A stretch of 64,000 bases of DNA from an uncultured Paracoccaceae bacterium (GCA_947498985.1 CANMMF010000007.1:1-64000); one strand, 5' to 3'; positions 6,887 through 15,883 are shown, counted from the first letter of the stretch. Program-made: numbers and translations. The notes: a model not told the origin generated them from the letters alone.

Positions 6887-8542
6887 TCAGGCAATCAGAA
6901 AATCATCGGCACTGAAGTCTGTGACCTGCATGTTTTCCAGCATGATCACCTTGTTGTTGAGCGCGAGTTCCACGTCGTCTCCGACCTGGGTCATATTCGC
7001 GAGCATATTGTCTGTCGTGACCTCGGGGTCCTCGGTCACAAACTGCAGCTGGTCGACGCCAACTACGAAGTCCAGGATGACGTTTACGCCCACATCCGCT
7101 TGAGCGAAGACAAAAGTGTCGGCCCCCTCGCCGCCGGTCAGGATGTTGTTCCCGGACCCACCCCGAATGATGTTGTCCTCTGCGTTGCCGGTGATGACGT
7201 CGTTGCTTGCCGTGCCGATGACATTCTCGAAGTTGATCGCCGAAGCATCCTGACCAGCGCCGTTGTCGATCTCGACTGCGCCGGTTTCCAGATTGACGGA
7301 TACCGGGCCGCTGGTCTGGCTCAGATCCAGCGTGTCGATGCCGTCCCCGCCATCCAGATCCAGCTCGATCTCGCTCAGAACATCACCCTGGATCACCGCT
7401 GTGTCATCGCCGCCACCGAAGTTGGTTTCTTGAACCTCGGTCTTGCGGATGTCGAGCTGGAACAAGCCGCGTTCGGTCTGCCCGTTCAGTTCGATCCGAG
7501 CGAATTCGATGCCCGCGTCGGTAACTGAGAACTGGGCGACGTCATCGTTTTGCAGGTCGGTGTTCACCAGATCGGTGTCAAAGTTAACTTGCTGCGTGTC
7601 GTATCCCGCCCCGCCATCCATCAGGTCCGACCCATCGCCATTGTTCCAGACAAGGAGGTCATCGCCGCGACCACTGAACATCTCGTCGTCGCCCTTGTTG
7701 CCCGCGATGACGTCATCTCCGGCGCGACCGTTCATGTGGTCGTCGCCGTCGAGGCCCGACAGGACGTTATCACCCTTGTCGCCCACAATCTTGTCGTCAA
7801 AGGCGGTTCCGGCGGCGTTCTCGAAATTCTCGGCTTTGGACTTGTTGACGGTGCCCTTGGCCAGGTTGATCCGACCGGCGTGCGAGGACTGGGACATGTC
7901 CAGCGTGTCGACGCCGTCGCCCCCGTCCAATACCAGCTTTATCTCCTTGAGGACATCGCCGGTAATCACCGCCGTGTCATTGCCGCCACCGAAGTTGGTC
8001 TGCTGCACTTCAATGTCGCGGATATCAAGCTCGAAAAGCCCCCGTTCGGCCTGTCCGTTCAATTCAATGCGGGCAAACTGAATGCCTTGGTCGGTCACCG
8101 AGAATTCCGCGACATCGTCGTTCTGCAAGTCACCGTTGACAAGGTCCGTATTGAAATTCACCTGTTGCACGTCATAGCCGGTGCCGCCGTCGATCAGGTC
8201 CGAGCCATCACCGTTGTTCCAGACCAGCAGGTCATTGCCGCTGCCGCCGTACATCTGGTCGTCGCCCTTGTTGCCGGCAATGAGGTCGTTTCCGGCGTCG
8301 CCGAACATGGCGTCTTCGCCGTCACCTCCCTGCAAGTTGTCCCAGCCCCAGCCACCGAAGAGCAGGTCGTTGCCAAGTCCTCCGGCAATCTTGTCATTCC
8401 CGAAGAGGCCAAAGACGATATCATCACCATCCTTGGCATCGATTTTGTCGTCTCCGAATGAACCGAAGATGATATCGTTCTTGTCAGTGCCGTGAAAACT
8501 GCCTTGACCAAAGATCAGATTGAAAAAGTTTGAAGCAGGCAT
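6887..8542 (-). CDS. RTX-type calcium-binding repeat protein with an internal duplication
   Basis: A 551-residue acidic protein with three blocks of hemolysin-type GGxGxDxxx repeats (about residues 20-110, 245-300 and 440-475). These bind calcium outside the cell and mark type I secretion substrates. Between them a module of about 165 residues (starting IAGNKGDD, with LLVWNNGDGSDL and GLFELDIR) occurs twice, 191 residues apart and closely similar. The C-terminal 80 residues form a typical C-terminal type I secretion region (LDFVVGVDQLQF, ending FSADDFLIA). There is no N-terminal signal peptide, as expected. The start at 8542 is preferred to 8554 because GGAG lies 6 bases upstream. No type I transporter lies in the window. 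Its promoter matches the local ECF motif. Confidence 0.85.
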   Translation of the reverse strand: MPASNFFNLIFGQGSFHGTDKNDIIFGSFGDDKIDAKDGDDIVFGLFGNDKIAGGLGNDLLFGGWGWDNLQGGDGEDAMFGDAGNDLIAGNKGDDQMYGGSGNDLLVWNNGDGSDLIDGGTGYDVQQVNFNTDLVNGDLQNDDVAEFSVTDQGIQFARIELNGQAERGLFELDIRDIEVQQTNFGGGNDTAVITGDVLKEIKLVLDGGDGVDTLDMSQSSHAGRINLAKGTVNKSKAENFENAAGTAFDDKIVGDKGDNVLSGLDGDDHMNGRAGDDVIAGNKGDDEMFSGRGDDLLVWNNGDGSDLMDGGAGYDTQQVNFDTDLVNTDLQNDDVAQFSVTDAGIEFARIELNGQTERGLFQLDIRKTEVQETNFGGGDDTAVIQGDVLSEIELDLDGGDGIDTLDLSQTSGPVSVNLETGAVEIDNGAGQDASAINFENVIGTASNDVITGNAEDNIIRGGSGNNILTGGEGADTFVFAQADVGVNVILDFVVGVDQLQFVTEDPEVTTDNMLANMTQVGDDVELALNNKVIMLENMQVTDFSADDFLIA

Positions 8543-8622
8543 TGGTTTCTCCATCCAGAAAATGCATCCAAAGAGCCCCTCAGGCAGTTGGCTTTCGCGT
8601 CATGCCGCCGAGGTGTTCATGG

Positions 8623-8647
8623 GTCGAACGGTTGGTGCGGATGGTTC
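8623..8647 (-). promoter_or_regulatory. Probable ECF sigma promoter of the RTX gene
   Basis: The minus strand has an eight-T run, TTGAACC (core 8647-8643), 16 bases, and CGACCCATG (core CGAC 8626-8623). The -10 region is identical over nine bases to that of the DUF1214-like gene. A leader of about 70 bases would precede the RTX start. Confidence 0.7.
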
Positions 8648-8655
8648 AAAAAAAA

Positions 8656-9166
8656 TTTTGTGCTGCGCTTAAAATCGAATTTAAGTATCTGACTTATCGA
8701 TCCAAAAATACCGCGTCTCACAGTGATATATGCGTGCCGGGCCCGGCGTTCTTTGGGGAAATGGCACACAGCATTCAGGCGATGCTCGCAGCGACTGGAG
8801 TATGTTCTTCCGTGATCGCCGAGCGTCAACGTCGAAGGTCTGCTCTGCCCAGCAAAGCTCGACTAGCTCGCAACTGCGGCGAAAGCCCGGTTTCGCCGGC
8901 GCTGCTTTTCGCTGCGGTTGCGAAGCGCTGAAACCTGCCGTTGGGGCCATCGCGGCGTAAGCTCACTCCGTCCGGCACAGCCGTCCTTCGATGTGGAGCG
9001 TAAATCATAAGTTATGCACCACCTTGAGAAACTTGAGAAAACCAGGATGTTTGGGTGGTGCATAAATCCGGTATGGGTTTCGAGCTTACCGGAAGCGTGC
9101 TTTGGGCCAGGCACTCCAAACCAGTAAGCTTGAAAAGCCGTTTCGCAAGCTATCCCGCCACAGACA
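8656..9166. other. Noncoding stretch between the RTX promoter and pheT
   Basis: No gene with credible composition or start is visible in about 510 bases. The first 60 bases are A+T-rich, unlike the surroundings. The part at about 8820-9000 is GC-rich degenerate filler. A strong palindrome sits at 9012-9065. The last 100 bases lead into the pheT stop without a clear terminator. Confidence 0.5.
9012..9065. repeat. 12-base perfect inverted repeat with internal direct repeats
   Basis: TTATGCACCACC (9012-9023) and GGTGGTGCATAA (9054-9065) are perfect inverted copies separated by 30 bases. The spacer contains TTGAGAAA twice in a row (9024-9031 and 9033-9040). It is not followed by a T-run, so it is not a standard terminator. 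It may be a recombination site, a small mobile element or a structured RNA. Confidence 0.55.
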
Positions 9167-11566
9167 TCACCCCCGCAACACGCCCCCCGTCGCCTTGCCC
9201 ACCTTCTCCACGATCTTGGCCGCGACCGCCTCGATATCCGCCTCTTTCAGCGTCTTTTCAACGGGTTGCAGGCGCACGGTGATGGCGAGGGACTTCTTGC
9301 CCTCCCCGAGCGCGCCGCCGACAAACTCGTCGAAGACGCGCACCGTTTCGATCAGTGCCTTGTCGGCGCCCGCGGCGGCGTTCACCAGATCGAGCGCCTG
9401 AACATCGGCGTCCACCACAAAGGCGAAATCGCGCTCCACCGCCTGCAGATCGCTGATGTCGAGGCTGCCCCGCGTGGCGCCTGCCTTCCGCGGCATCGGG
9501 ATTTCTTCGGGCCAGAGCGTGAAGGCCACGGCGGGCCCCTTGACATCCATTTCGCGCAGGATCCTGGGGTGCAACTCGCCGAAGACACCCAGCACCTTTT
9601 TCGGCCCGAGGCAGAGCTTGCCGTGCCGCCCGGGATGCCACCAGTCGGACGCGCCGCGCAGGATCTGCATTTTGGCCGGAGCGCCCATGGCCGACAGCAG
9701 CGCCTCGGCGTCGGCCTTCACGTCAAAGAGGTCAACCGCGCGGGACGCGCCGTGCACGTCCTTGGGCCCGGTGCGCCCGATCAGCAGCCCCGACACCAGC
9801 AGATGTTGCTCACCGGGCTCGCCGCCGTCAAACGCCGCGCCCACTTCGAAAAGCGCCAGATCCATGAAACCGCGCGTCTGGTTGCGCGCCGCGGCCTGCA
9901 GCAGGCCGGGCAGCAGCGCCGGGCGCATGTGGCTCATCTCGGAGCTGATCGGATTGGCGAGCATCGTGGCCTCGTCGCCGCCGCCGAAGAGCCCCGCCGA
10001 TCTGCGGTCGATGAAGCTGTAGGTCACACATTCGTTGTAGCCAAGGGCCGCGGCGGTGCGGCGCGCCACCTGCTCGCGCTGCTGCAGGCCCGACAGAATT
10101 GGCTTGGGCACACCGGCCTCGGCGCGCGGCAGCGGAATGCCCTTGAGCCTGGTCAGCGACGCCACGCGCGCGACCTCTTCGACCAGATCCGCCTCGCCCA
10201 TCACGTCCGGGCGCCAGGAGGGCACATGCGCCATGTTGCCTTCCATGCGGAAGCCGAGCGCTGTCAGGGTCTGGCGCTGATCGCTTTCGGGAATCTCCAT
10301 GCCGACCAGCGACACGACGCGCTGCGGATCGAGCTTGTAGGCGCGTTTCCAGTCGGGCACGGCGCCCGCCGTCACCACGCTCGACGCCTCACCGCCGCAG
10401 AGATCGAGGATCATCTGCGTCGCATCCTCGATCGCCTGCATGTTATACTCCGGGTCGAGCCCGCGCTCGTTGCGGTAGCGCGCGTCGGAATTGATCTTGA
10501 GCGCGCGGCCCGTCATCGCGATCTGGATGGTGTCCCAGAGAGCGGCCTCCAGGATGACATCGGTGGTCTCCATCGTGCAGCCGGAGGCGAGGCCGCCCAT
10601 GATGCCGCCAATGCTCTCGATGCCGTTGTCGTCGGAGATCACCACCTGACCGGGCTCGAAAACATAGGTCTTTTCATCGAGCCCCACGAGCTCTTCGCCG
10701 CCTTGGGTGCGGTGCACGCGCAGCTTGCCCTTGACCTTGGCGGCGTCGAAGACATGCAGCGGGCGGTTGCGGTCATGGGTGAAGAAATTGGTGATGTCGA
10801 CCAGCGCCGAGATCGGCCGCAATCCGATGGCGCGCAGACGGTCCTGCAGCCATTTCGGGCTGGGCTTGTTCTCCACCCCGCGGATGAGCCGGGCGGCAAA
10901 GAGATGGCAGCCATTCTCGGCGGTGTCGGCATCGATGCTGATCGTGACCGGCGCCGGGAAATCGCCGGGCACGTGGTGGCTTTTCAGCGGCTTGAGCGTG
11001 CCGATCCCGCGCGCGGCAAGATCGCGCGCGATGCCGTGTACGCCCAGCGCGTCCTGCCGGTTGGGCGTGATGCCGATCTCGATCACCGGGTCGACGCGGG
11101 CGGGATCGTTTTCCGCCAGCCAGTCGATGAAGCGCTGGCCAACCGCGCCCGAGGCCAGCTCGATGATGCCGTCATGCTCGTCGCTGAGCTCCATCTCGCG
11201 CTCGGACGCCATCATGCCGAAGCTTTCCACACCGCGGATCTTGCCGACCTGAATTGTGGTATCGATCCCGGGCACATAGGTGCCGGGCTTGGCCACGACG
11301 ACGGTGATGCCCTCGCGGGCATTGGGCGCGCCGCAGATGATCTGTTTCACGCCTTCGTCGGTCTCGACCATGCAGACCTGCAGCTTGTCCGCATCGGGGT
11401 GCTTTTCGGCCGAGGTCACGTAGCCCAGCGTGAAATCCTTAAGCCGGTCGGCGGGATTCTCGACGCCCTCCACCTCGAGCCCGAGATCGGTCAGTGTCTC
11501 GGTGATCTCATCGACGGAGGCGGTGGTGTCGAGGTGGTCTTTCAGCCAGGAGAGGGTGAATTTCAT
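9167..11566 (-). CDS. pheT: Phenylalanine-tRNA ligase beta subunit
   Basis: A 799-residue protein, the usual bacterial length for PheT. Domains in order: an N-terminal tRNA-binding OB domain (about residues 40-150, with HPDADKLQVC), the B3/B4 editing domain (200-400), B5, and the catalytic-like core, ending in the ferredoxin-like anticodon-binding (FDX-ACB) domain from about 705 (SDLQAVERDFAFVVDADV). It forms the alpha2-beta2 enzyme with PheS, charging tRNA-Phe in the cytoplasm. Unusually, it starts 432 bases after the pheS stop instead of directly behind it. Confidence 0.97.
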   Translation of the reverse strand: MKFTLSWLKDHLDTTASVDEITETLTDLGLEVEGVENPADRLKDFTLGYVTSAEKHPDADKLQVCMVETDEGVKQIICGAPNAREGITVVVAKPGTYVPGIDTTIQVGKIRGVESFGMMASEREMELSDEHDGIIELASGAVGQRFIDWLAENDPARVDPVIEIGITPNRQDALGVHGIARDLAARGIGTLKPLKSHHVPGDFPAPVTISIDADTAENGCHLFAARLIRGVENKPSPKWLQDRLRAIGLRPISALVDITNFFTHDRNRPLHVFDAAKVKGKLRVHRTQGGEELVGLDEKTYVFEPGQVVISDDNGIESIGGIMGGLASGCTMETTDVILEAALWDTIQIAMTGRALKINSDARYRNERGLDPEYNMQAIEDATQMILDLCGGEASSVVTAGAVPDWKRAYKLDPQRVVSLVGMEIPESDQRQTLTALGFRMEGNMAHVPSWRPDVMGEADLVEEVARVASLTRLKGIPLPRAEAGVPKPILSGLQQREQVARRTAAALGYNECVTYSFIDRRSAGLFGGGDEATMLANPISSEMSHMRPALLPGLLQAAARNQTRGFMDLALFEVGAAFDGGEPGEQHLLVSGLLIGRTGPKDVHGASRAVDLFDVKADAEALLSAMGAPAKMQILRGASDWWHPGRHGKLCLGPKKVLGVFGELHPRILREMDVKGPAVAFTLWPEEIPMPRKAGATRGSLDISDLQAVERDFAFVVDADVQALDLVNAAAGADKALIETVRVFDEFVGGALGEGKKSLAITVRLQPVEKTLKEADIEAVAAKIVEKVGKATGGVLRG

Positions 11567-11998
11567 GGCGCTGGGTCCCGGGGCTAGCTTGCGGTTGCCG
11601 GGTGCTTAACGGATCGGCAACGGGGTGAAAAGGGCCATGGCGGGCCGGGGGTGAGCGGTTGGCGTGCCGGATGCCCTCGGCGGTCCGGATGTGTCATGCG
11701 CGATCTGCGGGGTCTGGTTGGTTCCGCCGCGTGGTTTTGTCCGGCGGGTTCACCTGATTGGCGGCGCGGGAAGGGCCTTGCGCGGAAAAAAGGCCGCATG
11801 AAGCCGCGCATCGCCAGACCGCCCGCACGGGCTGGCGATTTGGTTGGGCCGGGTGGTTTGCACCGGTTTTGGAGTGACCTGGCGGGCATAAAGCGCGCTG
11901 AACGAGTGTCGGATCGCCATCCCGCGATCCGGCGATGCGCGGCTTCGTGCAATGTGGCGCCCTGGCAGTGGTGGGTTACAAACCCACCCTACGCGGGC
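11567..11998. other. 432-base gap between pheS and pheT
   Basis: I find no supported gene here. Open frames in it lack a ribosome site and have arginine/proline-rich shadow-like composition. It contains a dispersed hairpin repeat at 11971-11994, right after the pheS stop. The pheS-pheT pair is usually nearly contiguous, so the gap may reflect an inserted or decayed segment. Confidence 0.5.
11971..11994. repeat. Dispersed hairpin repeat (copy 1)
   Basis: GTGGGTT-aca-AACCCAC (11971-11987) followed by CCTACGC. The same pattern, GTGGGGT-gaa-ACCCCAC then CCTACGC, recurs at 15421-15444. Both copies sit just beyond the 3' end of a gene. The pattern fits a small dispersed repetitive element of this genome. 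Confidence 0.6.
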
Positions 11999-13069
11999 TC
12001 ACCGGCTCACCCCACCATGCAGCGTCGGCACGTCCAGAGCCGAAAACCCGTAATGGCGCAACCAGCGCAGGTCGCTCTCGAAGAAGGCGCGCAGGTCGGG
12101 GATGCCGTATTTCAGCATCGCGATGCGGTCGATGCCCATGCCGAAGGCAAAGCCCTGCCATTGATCGGGATCGACATTGGCGGCCTGCAGGACCTTGGGA
12201 TGCACCATGCCGGAGCCCAGCACTTCGAGCCAGTCGTCGCCCTCGCCGACCTTGACCGTGCCGCCTTCAAAGCTGCACTGGATGTCGATCTCGGCGCCCG
12301 GCTCCACAAAGGGGAAATGCGAGGCGCGGAAGCGGGTGATCACCTTGGTGCCGAAAAAGGCGGTGAAGAACTCTTCCAGCACCCATTTCAGATTGGCCAT
12401 GGAGATGTCGCGATCGATGGCCAGCCCTTCGACCTGGTGGAACATCGGCGTGTGGGTCTGGTCGTAATCGGCGCGATACACACGTCCCGGCGCGATGATG
12501 CGGCAGGGCGCGCCGTGTTGCTCCATATGCCGGATCTGCACCGGCGAGGTGTGGGTGCGCAAAACATGCGGCGGGCGGTTGTCGCCCTCCGCGCGCGCCA
12601 TGTAGAACGTGTCCATCTCGGCCCGCGCGGGGTGGTGGCCGGGGATGTTGAGAGCGTCGAAATTGTACCAGTCGCTGTCGATCTGCGGGCCTTCGGCGAC
12701 CGAGAACCCCATATCGGCAAAGATCGCGGTAACCTCTTCGGTGACCTGGCTGACCGGGTGGATCGTGCCGTGACGGCGCGTGCGCCCGGGCAGCGTCACG
12801 TCGAGCCATTCGCCTTTCAGCCGCTCATCGAGCGCGGCATCGGCCAGCGCGGCCTTCTTGGCGGCAAGAGCCGCGTTGATCTCGTCCTTGAGCGCGTTGA
12901 GCGCAGGTCCGGCAACCTGCCGCTCCTGAGGCGTCATGCGGCCCAGTTCGCGCATTTTCAGGCTGATCTCGCCTTTCTTGCCGACGGCCTGCACCCGCAG
13001 ATCCTCCAACGCGGACTCATCCGGCGCGCTGGCGACGAGATCGATGTATTTCTGGCGCAGATCGTCCAT
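11999..13069 (-). CDS. pheS: Phenylalanine-tRNA ligase alpha subunit
   Basis: A 356-residue class II aminoacyl-tRNA synthetase subunit. An N-terminal coiled-coil arm (about residues 1-90) precedes the catalytic core with motif 2 ([20 protein letters not shown], about 205-225) and motif 3 ([18 protein letters not shown], near 315). It provides the active site for attaching phenylalanine to tRNA-Phe. The start at 13069 gives the normal N-terminus MDDLRQKY. The length and all core motifs are normal. Downstream, a dispersed hairpin lies within 30 bases of the stop. Confidence 0.97.
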   Translation of the reverse strand: MDDLRQKYIDLVASAPDESALEDLRVQAVGKKGEISLKMRELGRMTPQERQVAGPALNALKDEINAALAAKKAALADAALDERLKGEWLDVTLPGRTRRHGTIHPVSQVTEEVTAIFADMGFSVAEGPQIDSDWYNFDALNIPGHHPARAEMDTFYMARAEGDNRPPHVLRTHTSPVQIRHMEQHGAPCRIIAPGRVYRADYDQTHTPMFHQVEGLAIDRDISMANLKWVLEEFFTAFFGTKVITRFRASHFPFVEPGAEIDIQCSFEGGTVKVGEGDDWLEVLGSGMVHPKVLQAANVDPDQWQGFAFGMGIDRIAMLKYGIPDLRAFFESDLRWLRHYGFSALDVPTLHGGVSR

Positions 13070-13229
13070 GGGGCGGCTCTCCTGATCACAGGGGTCTGCT
13101 ATCCATTCGACGGTGAGGATTCAAGATGCCTTGCGGGTCTTGCGGACCGAGAGTGGTCTTCCGGGTCGCGCCGCCGCGCCACCCGGTGCGCATCGCGCCG
13201 GGCCGTCGAGATCGGGCAGAGGGGGGATT

Positions 13230-13305
<76 letters not shown>

Positions 13306-13399
13306 ATCAGCGGCCACCCGCAAAGGTCGCCGTGCGCGGGTGATTACGCAAGCGCGCGGGCGGGATCAAGTGCAAAAATCCCGCGCCGCCCGGTTTTCG

Positions 13400-13741
13400 T
13401 CAGCTATCGTCGTCGTCGCTGGCGACGTCGGCGATCTCGTCAAGCGAGACGTTGTCGTCATCCTCGTCCTCGAGGACGTCATCATCGTCGTCCAGATCGA
13501 CATCGACATCGTCGTCGTCATCCAGCAGCGTGACGTCTTCCTCGTCTTCGACCTTTTCCTTGTCTTTCGCCTTGGACTTGGCCTTATCGGCGGCGTCGGC
13601 GGCGATCATGCTCTTCTTGCCGGTGTCGAGGGGGACGACCTCGCCGGTATAGGGGCTGACGATCGGGTCGCGGTTCAGATCGTAGAACCGCTTACCTGTG
13701 GTGGGGCAGACGCGTTTGGTGCCCCATTCTTCTTTGGGCAT
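13400..13741 (-). CDS. TIGR02300-family acidic protein
   Basis: A 113-residue cytoplasmic protein of unknown function, conserved in alphaproteobacteria. The N-terminus carries the hallmark segment KEEWGTKRVCPTTGKRFYDL, a short zinc-ribbon-like stretch with a single Cys here, followed by NRDPIVSPYTGEV. The C-terminal half is almost entirely Asp/Glu. The start at 13741 is chosen because it begins at the conserved MPKEEWGTKR and the region upstream has no family similarity. Its neighbours are a tRNA gene and a divergent metalloprotease gene. Confidence 0.85.
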   Translation of the reverse strand: MPKEEWGTKRVCPTTGKRFYDLNRDPIVSPYTGEVVPLDTGKKSMIAADAADKAKSKAKDKEKVEDEEDVTLLDDDDDVDVDLDDDDDVLEDEDDDNVSLDEIADVASDDDDS

Positions 13742-13858
13742 GGATGGTCCCTTCAGCTCTGGTGATCGAGGGGTGCTCTTGGCACAATCTGCGTCCCCTG
13801 CCATAACGCGCATGCAGTGTCAAAGGCTTTGGGCGCGCGGAGCGGGGACAGGCGGGAT

Positions 13859-14545
13859 ATGGGGCAGATCAGGCTGACGGGCAACCCTCCGATCGAGGTG
13901 ATCTTGCGGCGTTCGGCGCGGGCGCGGCGGCTGTCGCTGCGCATGTCGCAGCTCGATGGCCGCGTGACGCTGACCCTGCCGCGTGGCGTGGCGGAGGCCG
14001 AAGGGCTGGCGTTCCTGCGTGAAAAGGAAGGCTGGCTGCGCAGCCATCTGGAGCGGCGCGACGCGGATGTTGAGATCGCGCCGGGCGCCTGGCTGCCCGT
14101 CGAGGGCGTGCCGCGCGAGATCCTCGCCTCGACCGGGCGGTCGGTGCGGCTCGAGCCGGAGGCGCTGCGGGTGCCTGGGGAGGCCGCACGTATGCAAGCG
14201 CGGCTGAAAGGCTGGCTGCGGGCGCGGGCGCGGGACCGGCTGGTGGCGGCCTCGGATCGCTATGCGGAGGCGCTTGGGCGGCCCTACACGCGGATCACCC
14301 TGCGCGACACGCGGTCGCGCTGGGGGTCGTGTACGCAGGATGGCGGGCTGATGTATTCCTGGCGGCTGATCCTGGCCCCGCCGGAGATCCTCGACTACGT
14401 GGCCGCCCATGAGGTGGCGCATCTGGCCGAGATGAACCATTCGCCCGCGTTCTGGGCGGTGGTCGAGCGGCTCTATGGCGACTGGAAGGGATCCCGCACC
14501 TGGCTGCGCCGGAACGGGGCGGGGCTGCATCGCTTCCGCTTCTGA
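13859..14545 (+). CDS. YgjP-like (DUF45/M48-type) zinc metalloprotease
   Basis: A 228-residue protein of the YgjP/DUF45 family. It has an N-terminal beta-rich part (VILRRSARARRLSLRM) and a C-terminal protease-like domain with HEVAH (about residues 184-188), RSRWGSC upstream of it, and a downstream MNHSPAFWAVVE providing the third ligand. It is predicted to be a cytoplasmic zinc-dependent peptidase. Substrates of this family are not established. The start at 13859 gives the usual N-terminus and avoids overlap with the divergent promoter region. Confidence 0.85.
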   Translation: MGQIRLTGNPPIEVILRRSARARRLSLRMSQLDGRVTLTLPRGVAEAEGLAFLREKEGWLRSHLERRDADVEIAPGAWLPVEGVPREILASTGRSVRLEPEALRVPGEAARMQARLKGWLRARARDRLVAASDRYAEALGRPYTRITLRDTRSRWGSCTQDGGLMYSWRLILAPPEILDYVAAHEVAHLAEMNHSPAFWAVVERLYGDWKGSRTWLRRNGAGLHRFRF

Positions 14546-14750
14546 CCGGGGGGCGCTCCGTGTGCCTGTTTCTGGGCAGTTTGCGCAGCCACGGTTTTGT
14601 CAGCCACCCCAGGCGCGGCGACCGGACGCCAGACGGGAGGTCCGGCGCGAAACCGGCCCGGCGCATCCCTCAGAAGCAATCCGGGTCCCGCGCATCACGG
14701 GTGCCACCCGGTCGATTGACGGCGGGCGGATTTGTGATCACAGTCCGCGC

Positions 14751-15401
14751 ATGCAAGCCCTGCCGCGAATGTCCGAGCCCGCCGCCTCCGCCCATGACCG
14801 CGTCTATCGCGGTCTGAGGACCCGGATCATGCATGGCCAGATCGCGCCGGGCCACGCGCTGACCCTGCGCGGGATCGGGCGGGAGTTCGAAGTGTCGATG
14901 ACGCCCGCGCGCGAGGCGGTGCAGCGGCTGGTGGCGGAAGGCGCGCTCTCGATGTCGTCTTCGGGACGGGTGCAGACGCCGGAGCTCAGCAATGAACGGA
15001 TCGAGGAGCTGGCGGCGCTGCGGTCGCTGATCGAGGTGGAGCTGGCCTCGCGCGCGCTGCCGCGCGCGCATATTGCGCTGATCGACCGGTTGCAGACCAT
15101 CAACGCCTCGATTGCCGACACGGTCAGCAACCGCGACGCGGTGGGCTATATCCGCACCAATCTGGAGTTCCACCGCACGCTTTATCTGCGCGCGCAGGCC
15201 CCGGCGATGCTGGCGATGTGCGAAACGGTCTGGCTGCAGCTGGGGCCGACGATGCGGGCGCTTTACGGGCGGCTCAGACGCACCGAGGCACCGCAATATC
15301 ACCGGCTGATGATCGCGGCGCTGAAGGCCGGGGACGAGCCGGGCCTGCGTCTGGCGGTGCGCTCGGACGTGACGCAGGGGCTCAGGATGCTGGCCAGCTG
15401 A
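14751..15401 (+). CDS. GntR-family (FCD) transcriptional regulator
   Basis: About 216 residues. The N-terminal winged helix (roughly residues 14-75) contains the family pattern IAPGHALTLRGIGREF and MTPAREAVQRL. The C-terminal FCD helical domain (about 85-210) should bind a small carboxylate effector through conserved Asp/His residues (NLEFHRTLY). The start at 14751 (MQALPRMSEP) is the first ATG with protein-like sequence; 14769 is an alternative. FCD regulators usually control sugar-acid or amino-acid catabolism, but no target is adjacent. Confidence 0.85.
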   Translation: MQALPRMSEPAASAHDRVYRGLRTRIMHGQIAPGHALTLRGIGREFEVSMTPAREAVQRLVAEGALSMSSSGRVQTPELSNERIEELAALRSLIEVELASRALPRAHIALIDRLQTINASIADTVSNRDAVGYIRTNLEFHRTLYLRAQAPAMLAMCETVWLQLGPTMRALYGRLRRTEAPQYHRLMIAALKAGDEPGLRLAVRSDVTQGLRMLAS

Positions 15402-15420
15402 GGGGGATGGTGGGGTGAAG

Positions 15421-15444
15421 GTGGGGTGAAACCCCACCCTACGC
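15421..15444. repeat. Dispersed hairpin repeat (copy 2)
   Basis: GTGGGGT-gaa-ACCCCAC (15421-15437) followed by CCTACGC, matching the pattern at 11971-11994. It lies between the convergent ends of the GntR gene and the thioredoxin gene and could help terminate either transcript. Confidence 0.6.
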
Positions 15445-15472
15445 GCAGCCCCGTCCCGGCGCGCTCTGCGGA

Positions 15473-15883
15473 TCAGGCCTGCGCGGCGGTCAGCGCGGTG
15501 TCCATCAGCGCCTTGATCTGCGCGCGCCCGGTCTGTGCCACCAGACGCCCCAGCTCCTGCTGGCCTTTCAGCACCACAAGCGTCGAGCGGCGGGGGATGT
15601 TGAGGCTGCGCGCCAGCTCGCCATTGCCATGCGCGTCCCAGTCGACACCGACAAAGGTGATGCGCGCGGCATAGGCGGGGTTCTCGGCCTTCAGCGCGTT
15701 GATCACCCGCTCCTGCGCGGCGCAGGTGCTGCACCAGCTGGCCTTGAAATCCACAAACACCGTCTCACCGGCCTTCAGCCGTTGCGAGACAAGCCCGGGG
15801 CGGTAGACGAGCATCTCCGCCCGCGCCGCCATGGGCAGGGCGGTGGCGGCGGCGGCAAGGGCGAGGAAATCGCGACGGTTCAT
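15473..15883 (-). CDS. Periplasmic thioredoxin-like protein with Tat-type signal
   Basis: A 136-residue product. The N-terminus has RRDFLALA followed by a hydrophobic run and an AxA-type cleavage site near residue 22, which looks like a Tat export signal. The mature part is a thioredoxin fold with the redox pair Cys51-Ser-Thr-Cys54 (ASWCSTC). It probably receives electrons from the CcdA-like membrane protein encoded 31 bases upstream and reduces periplasmic disulfides, for example in cytochrome c maturation or copper handling. The start at 15883 matches the signal peptide; an upstream ATG adds an unlikely leader. Confidence 0.85.
   Translation of the reverse strand: MNRRDFLALAAAATALPMAARAEMLVYRPGLVSQRLKAGETVFVDFKASWCSTCAAQERVINALKAENPAYAARITFVGVDWDAHGNGELARSLNIPRRSTLVVLKGQQELGRLVAQTGRAQIKALMDTALTAAQA

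Noticed and set aside
9012-9065. Integron attC site
   Set aside because: The ends do not fit the RYYYAAC/GTTRRRY core rules and there is no integron integrase in the window.
9266-11587. A 773-codon open frame on the plus strand opposite pheT
   Set aside because: It is exactly antisense to pheT, rich in His/Arg/Asp from complementary codon bias, has no ribosome site and no family resemblance. It is a shadow of high GC coding DNA.
11584-11952. A 122-codon minus-strand frame in the pheS-pheT gap
   Set aside because: Considered as a missing gene. It is Arg/Pro-rich, has no ribosome site and no recognisable motif, so I left the gap as noncoding.
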